Source: CBDDFN01 sp965227065
Lineage (GTDB): Bacteria > Pseudomonadota > Alphaproteobacteria > SPJN01
DNA: 12,903 nt
Reading direction: 5' to 3'
Assembly: GCA_965227065.1 (NCBI GenBank)
Contig: CBDDFN010000011.1
Span: 1-12,903 of the forward strand
The notes beneath the pieces were generated by a model that saw nothing but the letters and a program-made list of their open reading frames with translations, was not told the DNA's origin and ran no database searches. Below, piece by piece: positions 1 through 5,300 of the stretch. The number at the start of each line of letters is the position of its first letter. Within the stretch, counting starts at the first letter, position 1. Made by a program: the position numbers and the translations under genes.

Positions 1-324
1 GCCATAGATGAAGGTCACATCGGCATGATCATGGGCGAACTCCCGCAAGATCATCGGAATGTCGGTCTGCACATGGGAGGCGAAACTCAGCATCAGCGGC
101 TGCACAACAATTCGTTTGGCGCCGCGCTCAACCAGATCGGTCAGGACCGTGGGAATGTCGGGGGTGGCAAGCTCTAGGAAAGCCAGCGCGACGGGCTGGC
201 CCATCTCGGCCACCAGCCGCGCGCGCAGCTCTTCGGTGGCGATCAGGGCGGCCTGGTTGCGGCTGCCATGCCCCACCAGACACAGGGCGGTTTGGGGCAG
301 CGGTTCAGAATCAGAAACAGACAT
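1..324 (-). CDS. cbiX: Sirohydrochlorin chelatase, CbiX/SirB type (3' part outside window)
   Basis: The reverse strand encodes 108 residues from an ATG at 324 and runs off the window edge. The protein is expected to insert a metal into sirohydrochlorin in the cytoplasm; in siroheme synthesis that metal is Fe2+. Visible marks are the N-terminal VGHGSR motif (His19), FLELATPDIP around Glu51, and a second conserved histidine in SFASHVQTDIP (His84). These fit the two metal/tetrapyrrole-facing histidines of the CbiX/SirB family. No strong Shine-Dalgarno sequence precedes the ATG. It is divergent from the sigma-54-controlled gene at 621. With the sulfite reductase in this window, and probably a siroheme nitrite reductase further left, siroheme (Fe) is a likelier product than cobalamin (Co). 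The metal cannot be decided from sequence, and the C-terminal half is not seen. Confidence 0.85.
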   Translation of the reverse strand, partial: MSVSDSEPLPQTALCLVGHGSRNQAALIATEELRARLVAEMGQPVALAFLELATPDIPTVLTDLVERGAKRIVVQPLMLSFASHVQTDIPMILREFAHDHADVTFIYG

Positions 325-469
325 GGGACGTTGAGGTAGGCCCGGCCTCGTCAAAGTGCAAGTGGGAAGTCTGCCCAATCTTGCGGCGTTTTGGTTATGG
401 GGTGAGCATTTGCCGGGTCAGTTCTCGATTGAGATGCTTAAAAACACTGCATTTTTGACCGGTTTTAAT

Positions 470-485
470 TGGCACGATTTTTGCT
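470..485 (+). promoter_or_regulatory. Sigma-54 (RpoN) promoter, -24/-12
   Basis: TGGCACG-ATTT-TTGCT matches the RpoN consensus TGGCACG-N4-TTGCW at every defined base. The GG lies at 471-472 (-25/-24) and the GC at 483-484 (-13/-12), so transcription should start near 496. The site points at the TrpD2-like gene, 125 nt downstream. RpoN promoters need an enhancer-binding activator; NtrC is the natural candidate next to siroheme/nitrate-type genes. No convincing NtrC palindrome was found in the 325-465 stretch. Confidence 0.8.
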
Positions 486-495
486 TTTATAGATT

Positions 496-620
496 TGTGA
501 GGGTCGATGGCACTCGGGTCCGGTCCTCTTGGCGTCGTCCCTGGACGCACACTGCCCTGGTGCAAGCGGTGTCAGGCCGGACCCGAACCTCTCTATGAAA
601 AGCCGTGCTATAAGGCACTC
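496..620 (+). promoter_or_regulatory. Structured 5' leader (possible cis-regulatory RNA)
   Basis: The predicted untranslated leader can fold into a compact three-way junction. P1 is a 12-bp helix, 514-525 with 575-586; ten of its pairs are Watson-Crick (TCGGGTCCGG with CCGGACCCGA). P2 is 532-536 with 544-548 (GCGTC/GACGC, 7-nt loop). P3 is 549-555 with 566-572 (ACACTGC/GCGGTGT, one G-U). A last small hairpin (605-608 with 615-618) holds the AAGG ribosome-binding sequence at 612-615 in and beside its loop. I do not recognise a named riboswitch class. There is no U-run after P1, so this is not a simple terminator. Control of translation or binding by a leader protein (ANTAR/NasT type) is conjecture. 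The alternative is that 507-620 is coding, from an upstream ATG. Confidence 0.5.
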
Positions 621-1652
621 ATGACGCTTTATTCCCACACCCATTCTGCGGATGATCCCCATCCTTTTTCGCCCTATCTCGCCGCCTTGGGCCGGGGGCC
701 GGGACGGTCGCGCTCGCTCACCCGCGATGAGGCGTTTGAGGCCATGTCCATGGTGCTTGATGGCCGCGCCGATCCGATCCAGGTGGGGGCCTTTTTGCTG
801 TTGCTGCGCTACCGGGCGGAAAACCCTGACGAGATCACCGGGCTGGTGGAGGCGGTGCGCCATCATGCCGGGCTGAGCCGCACGCTTGCGAATACGCATG
901 CTCAGGCCGATCTTGACTGGCCCTCTTATGCGGCGGGGCGGACGCGGGGCGCGCCCTGGTTCTTGCTGTCGGCCTTGCTGGTTGCGCGCTCAGGCGTGCG
1001 GGTTGCGCTGCACGGGTTTAACTCACACCTGTCGGCGGGCACCCTCACCGAAGAGGCGATGGCGGCTTTGGGCCTGCCGGTTGCCACCTCGCGCGAGGAG
1101 GCCGCTGTCCATTGCGCGCAAAACGGCCTGAGCTATCTGCCCTTGCGCCATTTCGATGCCACCGCCCAATCCCTGCTCAGCCTGCGGCCTGTTCTGGGCC
1201 TGCGCACAGCGGTGAATACGGTTGCCCGGCTGATCAATCCCTTGAATGCGCCGACAAGTTTTATCGGCATTTTCCACCCGCCTTATCTGGATGTGCAGCT
1301 TGAAAGCGCCAGGCTCATGGGCAGCGCGCGCACCGGCGTGATCAGGGGCGGGGGCGGGGAGGCCGAACGCAACCCGTTCAAACCCTGTGCGCTCAATCTG
1401 AGTGATGAGCCACAAGACGCCTCGCGCCATGACTGGCCCGCCTTGCTCGACAAAGCCTTGGGGCCCAAGCCTGAGCCCAGACCGCTTGATCGTATGATGG
1501 CGGTGTGGCGCGGGGCGTTGGACGATCCGGTCGGCCGCGCGATGGTGACCGGAACCGCCGCGCAAGCCCTTGTGGTGGCGCGCCGGGCCGAAAAACCCGG
1601 CGCGGCCCAAGCGTTGGCGGACAGGCTGTGGGACGGGCGCCTAAAACCCTGA
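621..1652 (+). CDS. TrpD2/YbiB-like glycosyltransferase-fold protein
   Basis: This 343-aa protein belongs to the anthranilate phosphoribosyltransferase superfamily (nucleoside phosphorylase/phosphoribosyltransferase fold, 'glycosyl transferase family protein'). An N-terminal helical domain is visible (residues about 15-90, with LTRDEAFEAMSMVLDG and QVGAFLLLLRYR). It is followed by DWPSYAAGRTRG, HGFNSH, LGLRTAVNTVARLINPL and VIRGGGGEAERNP. The GTGGD phosphate loop of true TrpD is absent, as in the YbiB/TrpD2 lineage, so tryptophan synthesis is unlikely. E. coli YbiB binds nucleic acid and has no proven transferase activity. I chose ATG 621 because AAGG precedes it at 6-nt spacing and homologous sequence begins just after it. 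An in-frame ATG at 507 would add 38 residues unlike the family. The 3' end overlaps the convergent nitroreductase by 12 bp. Its role under a sigma-54 promoter, presumably in nitrogen assimilation, is inference. Confidence 0.85.
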   Translation: MTLYSHTHSADDPHPFSPYLAALGRGPGRSRSLTRDEAFEAMSMVLDGRADPIQVGAFLLLLRYRAENPDEITGLVEAVRHHAGLSRTLANTHAQADLDWPSYAAGRTRGAPWFLLSALLVARSGVRVALHGFNSHLSAGTLTEEAMAALGLPVATSREEAAVHCAQNGLSYLPLRHFDATAQSLLSLRPVLGLRTAVNTVARLINPLNAPTSFIGIFHPPYLDVQLESARLMGSARTGVIRGGGGEAERNPFKPCALNLSDEPQDASRHDWPALLDKALGPKPEPRPLDRMMAVWRGALDDPVGRAMVTGTAAQALVVARRAEKPGAAQALADRLWDGRLKP

Positions 1653-2312
1653 GAAGCTGGCAAATTCTTCCAAAGGCGCGCGCGGGCTTTCCAGCGTGTT
1701 GACCTGATCGGTCTCATCTTCATAGCCGATAGCCAGCGCACAGAAGATCATCCGCTCTTCAGGAATGTCGAGCAATTCGCGGATCGTGCCTTGCCAGATC
1801 GCCCAGGCTTCCTGCGGGGCGGTGTGCAGGCCATATTCGCGCGCCAGCAGCATGATCGACTGAATGAACATGCCCAGATCCGACCATTGGCCTTCACACA
1901 TTTGCCGGTCGATCGAAAAGACCATGGCGACCGGTGCGCCGAAAAATTTGAAATTGTTGGCAAACCACATCAGCCGCCCGGCCTTGTCGTCGCGCTCAAT
2001 CCCCAACGTGCCGTACATCAACTCGCCGATTTCAAACCGGCGGGACTTGTAAGGCTCCTTCAAGCCTTTGGGGTAGATGTCATATTCGGGACCTTCGCCC
2101 ATGGGCTGTTCGGGCATCTTTTCAAACACACGCTTGATCAGCTCATCCTTGACGTCACCGGCAATCACATGGACGTGCCAGGGCTGCAGATTGCCGCCCG
2201 AGGGGGAGCGCTTGGCGGTCTCCAGAATTTCGCGGATCGTCTCTGCCGAGACGGGATCGGGTTTAAATGCCCTGCAGGTTTTGCGGGTCACAAGAGCTTG
2301 AGAGACGTTCAC
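1641..2312 (-). CDS. Nitroreductase family FMN oxidoreductase
   Basis: This 223-aa cytoplasmic flavoprotein of the NfsB/FMN-reductase-like nitroreductase superfamily should use NAD(P)H to reduce nitro-aromatics, quinones or a related substrate. TRKTCRAF (9-16) is the usual Arg-rich FMN phosphate-binding start. AKRSPSGGNLQPW (33-45) is the family hallmark, and GLHTAPQEAWA lies near the middle of the C-terminal half. I chose the GTG at 2312 because AAAGGAG lies 7 nt upstream (2320-2326) and the family sequence starts there. The longer ORF up to 2399 adds residues lying in the promoter region. Its substrate is unknown. It converges on the TrpD2-like gene with a 12-bp overlap and diverges from the tup operon across only 70 bp. 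Confidence 0.88.
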   Translation of the reverse strand: MNVSQALVTRKTCRAFKPDPVSAETIREILETAKRSPSGGNLQPWHVHVIAGDVKDELIKRVFEKMPEQPMGEGPEYDIYPKGLKEPYKSRRFEIGELMYGTLGIERDDKAGRLMWFANNFKFFGAPVAMVFSIDRQMCEGQWSDLGMFIQSIMLLAREYGLHTAPQEAWAIWQGTIRELLDIPEERMIFCALAIGYEDETDQVNTLESPRAPLEEFASFSGF

Positions 2313-2350
2313 GAAGGCTCTCCTTTCGGAAGATATTGGGTTAGGAATAA

Positions 2351-2376
2351 CGAACCCCGCCCTTATAGCAGGTTCG
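2351..2376. promoter_or_regulatory. Inverted repeat over the nitroreductase -10 box (candidate operator)
   Basis: CGAACC (2351-2356) and GGTTCG (2371-2376) form a perfect 6-bp inverted repeat with a 14-bp spacer. It is centred at about 2363.5, inside the -10 hexamer of the nitroreductase promoter. A second short palindrome, GTTA-GGAA-TAAC, lies at 2340-2351. Bound protein here could silence nitroreductase and affect tupB. The regulator is unknown. Confidence 0.35.
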
Positions 2377-2389
2377 AAAGCCGTGTCAG
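2362..2389 (-). promoter_or_regulatory. Sigma-70-type promoter of the nitroreductase gene
   Basis: On the reverse strand, CTGACA (2384-2389) and TATAAG (2362-2367) are separated by 16 bp. Each matches five of six bases of TTGACA/TATAAT. The predicted start near 2355 gives a leader of about 43 nt before the GTG at 2312. The -35 box lies inside the first codons of tupB. Confidence 0.55.
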
Positions 2390-3063
2390 AAGCCCTCACT
2401 CTTCTTCTTCAGATGGATAGCGATCTGGTCGAGATCATCGCCCGATCGCTTGCCATTTCGGTGTGTGCGGTGGCGCTGGCAGCGCTGATCGGCATACCCG
2501 CAGGTGCAGCCCTGGCGCTGGGCTCGTTTCGCGGGGCGGGCGCGCTCAATGTGCTCGTCAATGCCTTGATGGGCCTGCCGCCGGTTGTGGTCGGGCTGGT
2601 GGTCTATTTGATATTGTCGCGTGCCGGACCACTTGGGGTTCTGGGATTGCTTTATACACCCGCTGCCATGGTGATCGCCCAGACGCTTCTTGTTCTGCCG
2701 ATTGTGATCGCGCTCAGCCGCGATGCGCTGGGCCATCATCAGCGCCGTTTGGGCGATTTGCTGAAAAGTTTTGGCCGCACCGGCCCCCGCGCCCTGCCCA
2801 CGCTGATTGCCGAGGCGCGCTATGATCTGGCCACCGGCTTGCTGGCAGGCTTTGGCCGGGCGTCGGCGGAGGTGGGCGCGGTAATGATTGTCGGCGGCAA
2901 TATTGAACATCACACACGGGTCATGACGACCGCCATTGTGCTTGAAACCGCGAAGGGGGAACTGGGCCTGGCTTTGGCGTTGGGGCTTGTGTTGATCATC
3001 ATCACCCTCGTTGTGAACGCGCTTGCTGCGCGGCTGAGCCAAAGGCCGGTGGCATGGCAATAG
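2383..3063 (+). CDS. tupB: Tungstate/molybdate-type ABC transporter permease TupB
   Basis: This 226-aa inner-membrane permease has five to six hydrophobic helices. Residues about 20-45 form the first segment, followed by ALNVLVNALMGLPPVVVGLVVY and VIAQTLLVLPIVIAL. The cytoplasmic coupling stretch is FGRASAEVGAVMIVGGNI (about 165-182), the EAA-like loop typical of TupB. It should pair with the TupC ATPase to import tungstate, or possibly molybdate, delivered by TupA. The start is GTG 2383: from it the N-terminus (SEALTLLLQMDSDLVEIIARSL) has the layout expected for TupB. ATG 2413 is possible but shorter. There is no strong ribosome-binding site. It overlaps tupC by 10 bp. Confidence 0.85.
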   Translation: MSEALTLLLQMDSDLVEIIARSLAISVCAVALAALIGIPAGAALALGSFRGAGALNVLVNALMGLPPVVVGLVVYLILSRAGPLGVLGLLYTPAAMVIAQTLLVLPIVIALSRDALGHHQRRLGDLLKSFGRTGPRALPTLIAEARYDLATGLLAGFGRASAEVGAVMIVGGNIEHHTRVMTTAIVLETAKGELGLALALGLVLIIITLVVNALAARLSQRPVAWQ

Positions 3064-3692
3064 AGCTGCGCGATCTCGCATTCGGGCCGCTTGGTCCGCT
3101 CACCCTGACGCTTGATCCGTGCGCGTTGACGGTGATTGTCGGACCCAATGGCGCGGGCAAAAGCCTGTTGCTGCGCCTGTTGCACGGACTTGATCAGCCC
3201 GCGGCCGGAACGCTGAGCGGTGTCGCAGACGCGCGCGCCATGGTGTTTCATGAGCCCATGATGCTCGACCGCTCGGTGCGCAAGAATCTGGACTGGGCGG
3301 CCCGCGTGCCGACCGCACCGATCATCGGGGCGACCGGCCTGGCAGAGCTTGCAGACCGGCGTGCAACCGCCTTGTCGCGCGGTGAACAGCAACGGGTGGC
3401 GTTAGCCCGCGCCTGGGCCAGCGCACCCCGGCTGATCCTTGCTGACGAGTTGACCGCCAATCTTGACCCGGCTGAAACCAGGCGCGTCGAAGGGCTGATC
3501 GGCGCCATGCGCGCGGACGGGATCGGGGTCATCATGACCACCCATGATCTGGGGCAGGCGCGCCGGCTGGCCGATCATATTGTCGTACTGGTGGCGGGCC
3601 AGTGTGTGGAAAGCACACCGGCCGCGCAGTTCTGGCATTCCCCGCAAAGCCCGGTCAGCACGCGCTTTGTCGATGGGGAGCTGCTGGCATGA
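3054..3692 (+). CDS. tupC: Tungstate/molybdate-type ABC transporter ATPase TupC
   Basis: This 212-aa ABC ATPase should energise TupB at the inner face of the membrane. The Walker A motif is GPNGAGKS (30-37), the signature is LSRGEQQR (107-114), Walker B is LILADE (127-132), the D-loop is ANLD (135-138), and the switch histidine lies in MTTHDLGQA. Two positions deviate from the usual pattern. The Q-loop glutamine (VFQ) is His66 (VFHEPMML), and the second signature residue run LSGG is LSRG (Arg109). The length is short for an ABC ATPase but normal for TupC, which lacks the regulatory C-terminal domain of ModC. AAAGG (3041-3045) precedes the ATG. The gene overlaps tupB by 10 bp and tupA by 4 bp (ATGA), indicating translational coupling. 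Confidence 0.88.
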   Translation: MAIELRDLAFGPLGPLTLTLDPCALTVIVGPNGAGKSLLLRLLHGLDQPAAGTLSGVADARAMVFHEPMMLDRSVRKNLDWAARVPTAPIIGATGLAELADRRATALSRGEQQRVALARAWASAPRLILADELTANLDPAETRRVEGLIGAMRADGIGVIMTTHDLGQARRLADHIVVLVAGQCVESTPAAQFWHSPQSPVSTRFVDGELLA

Positions 3693-4585
3693 GAGCGCTG
3701 TTGATCGCCTTCATCGTTTGTTGGGCCGGGATGGCGCAGGCCGCCCCCTTGCGGGTGGCCATGGTGACCTCGCTTGAAGCCTCCGGCCTTGCGCCTTTGA
3801 TGATTGCGGCATTTGAAGCAGAAAGCGGTGACAAGGTTGAGGCGGTCTTTGTCGGCTCAGGCCAGGCCTTTGTGCTGGCAGCCCGGGGCGATGTTGATGT
3901 GATCTTGACCCATGATCCTGAGGGCGAGGAAGAATTGCGCACAGCCGGGATCACGCGCGCGCGCCTGCCGGTGATGCAAAACCGCTTTGTGCTGCTTGGT
4001 CCGCCCCGCGATCCCGCGCACATTGCCGATGCAGACAGTGTTTTTGAGGCGCTGTGCCGGATCGCCAAGGATGAGCACAGCTTTGTCTCGCGCGGCGACC
4101 GGTCCGGCACGCACCGGAAGGAACAAAGCCTGTGGCGGTCAATCGGCCTTTCGCCCGCCGGGCGCTGGTACCGGCCTGTGGGCAGCGGCATGGCGGCCAG
4201 TTTGCGGGTCGCCGGTGAGCTTCAGGCCTATGCGCTGGCCGACCGGGCCAGTGCGCTCAAACTCGGCGGGGCGGTGGGGCTGCGCCTGTTCAGCTTTCCC
4301 GACCTTGCGCTTGTGAACCGTTACGCCGTCAGCCTGATCAGCACCGAGATGCATCCCCATCTCAACCATCGGGGGGCGGAGCGGTTCGCGCAGTGGCTGA
4401 CGGGCCCCGATTGGCAGGGGGTAACCTTGCGCTTTCTTATTCGGGGCAAGCCGGTCTATCGCCCCGCTCAATCACAAAGCGGTAGCCCTGATCGCTCTCA
4501 GATTGCTCAATCAGATGGTGCTGCGCTTCGGCACAAAAATGCGCCATGTCGAGCGGCGCGACGGGATCGGTTGCCCAAAGAGTGA
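3689..4585 (+). CDS. tupA: TupA-like periplasmic oxyanion-binding protein
   Basis: This 298-aa secreted solute-binding protein has a signal peptide at residues 1-18 (hydrophobic core LLIAFIVCW, AQA-A cleavage). Family marks are GSGQA (56-60) and the highly conserved FVSRGDRSGTHRKE (132-145). The tungstate-contacting TTTS motif of TupA reads MVTS (25-28) here, so the ligand may differ. Homology to TupA appears to end at about residue 261 (FLIRGKPVYRPAQ). The last 37 residues are rich in Ser, Gln and Arg, unlike the family, and are read from DNA antisense to tusA, so an ancestral stop was probably lost. The start is ATG 3689, overlapping the tupC stop, with GGGGAG (3675-3680) 8 nt upstream. It is the last gene of tupBCA. 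Confidence 0.82.
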   Translation: MRALLIAFIVCWAGMAQAAPLRVAMVTSLEASGLAPLMIAAFEAESGDKVEAVFVGSGQAFVLAARGDVDVILTHDPEGEEELRTAGITRARLPVMQNRFVLLGPPRDPAHIADADSVFEALCRIAKDEHSFVSRGDRSGTHRKEQSLWRSIGLSPAGRWYRPVGSGMAASLRVAGELQAYALADRASALKLGGAVGLRLFSFPDLALVNRYAVSLISTEMHPHLNHRGAERFAQWLTGPDWQGVTLRFLIRGKPVYRPAQSQSGSPDRSQIAQSDGAALRHKNAPCRAARRDRLPKE

Positions 4586-4676
4586 TGCGTGTTCCCGGCG
4601 CAAGCGGTTCAAGCGCTTTGCGCGCCTTGAGAACCGGCATGGGGCATTTGAGGCCGCGCGCGTCAATTTCGATCAT
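4437..4676 (-). CDS. tusA: TusA-family sulfur carrier protein
   Basis: This 79-aa protein has the beta-alpha fold signature DARGLKCPMPVLKARKAL. It includes the CPxP motif with the sulfur-carrying Cys11 and a following ATDPVAPLD segment. TusA-type proteins relay persulfide sulfur, for example to tRNA thiolation, molybdenum cofactor assembly or oxidative sulfur pathways; which of these applies here is unknown. ATG 4676 is preferred: GGGG lies 6 nt upstream and the protein then begins directly at the family's first strand. ATG 4691 would add five residues encoded inside the palindromic repeat. It follows the sulfite reductase genes on the same strand, but the 113-bp repeat lies between them. Its 3' end overlaps tupA by 149 bp. 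Confidence 0.82.
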   Translation of the reverse strand: MIEIDARGLKCPMPVLKARKALEPLAPGTRITLWATDPVAPLDMAHFCAEAQHHLIEQSESDQGYRFVIERGDRPACPE

Positions 4677-4684
4677 CCCATACC

Positions 4685-4797
4685 CCGTCATTCCGGGACG
4701 GCCGCTAGAGGCGGCGCGGACCCGGAATCTGGGTGTGGCACGGTTTGAGCAAGGATCAGATCCCGGATATTTCGCAAGCGAAATTCCGGGATGACGG
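4685..4797. repeat. Intergenic palindromic repeat with terminal inverted repeats
   Basis: The ends CCGTCATTCCGGGA (4685-4698) and TTCCGGGATGACGG (4784-4797) are 14-bp inverted repeats with 12 matches. Inside are two hairpins. The first has 4690-4697 paired with 4721-4728 (ATTCCGGG/CCCGGAAT) and an inner GCCGC/GCGGC stem. The second has 4760-4775 paired with 4778-4792, nearly perfect with one bulge. Elements opening with GTCATTCCGGG/GTCATCCCGGA are common as dispersed REP-like or MITE-like sequences in alphaproteobacterial genomes. There is no coding capacity. It fills the gap between the DUF934 gene and tusA and could stop or process their transcript. Confidence 0.75.
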
Positions 4798-4805
4798 TGT
4801 GCCAG

Positions 4806-5300
4806 CTAGGCTTTGTGGCGCTGCTCAATCGCTGTGTCGCGATGGTCGGGTGTTTTTTGATAGACATGGCTGAACTCGCCCAACGCTTCGGCAAAGGCTT
4901 CGGCGTCATGATCTTTCTTGATCACAAAGGCGTCAATACCGACGCGGGCCATGTACAATAATTGATCACGCAGTACATCGCCAATGGCGCGCAATTCCCC
5001 GCGCCATCCCAGCCGTTCGCGCAGCAGACGCGCATGGGTGTAGCCCCGGCCATCGCCGAAGGTGGGGAAGTTGACCGCAATCAGCCCCAGCTTGTCGAGA
5101 TCATCGGCGATCAGATTGGGATCATCGCCGGGTTCGATGACGACGCCCAGCTTGATGTTGCGCGCGAGCAGGGCATCCCGCTGGTCGACAAAACGCATCA
5201 GCGGCACAACCACCGCTTCGGCCTCAGGCAACGCGCCTTCAGCATCTGCGAAGGCCCAGGCGTCGTCGGCTATGATCCGGCCGTCTTTAATGAGAGCCAT
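4806..5300 (-). CDS. DUF934 protein, sulfite-reduction associated
   Basis: This 164-aa cytoplasmic protein is of the DUF934 family (COG3749), annotated as probably involved in sulfite reduction because it is nearly always encoded next to sulfite reductase. A typical stretch is NFPTFGDGRGYTHARLLRERLGWRGELRAIGDVLRDQLLYMARVG-like, starting near residue 78; no catalytic residues are known. The start ATG 5300 has AAGGA 8 nt upstream. It overlaps the reductase stop by 14 bp, so the two are probably translationally coupled. It may be an assembly or electron-transfer partner, which is inference from context. Confidence 0.88.
   Translation of the reverse strand: MALIKDGRIIADDAWAFADAEGALPEAEAVVVPLMRFVDQRDALLARNIKLGVVIEPGDDPNLIADDLDKLGLIAVNFPTFGDGRGYTHARLLRERLGWRGELRAIGDVLRDQLLYMARVGIDAFVIKKDHDAEAFAEALGEFSHVYQKTPDHRDTAIEQRHKA

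Noticed and set aside
547..563. GCAC...GTGC as an NtrC-type site
   Set aside because: The half-sites are 9 bp apart rather than 7, the site is downstream of the predicted start, and it is part of the leader helices.
356..598. Forward ORF of 80 codons across the sigma-54 promoter
   Set aside because: It overlaps the promoter and leader, has no ribosome-binding site and no recognisable family.
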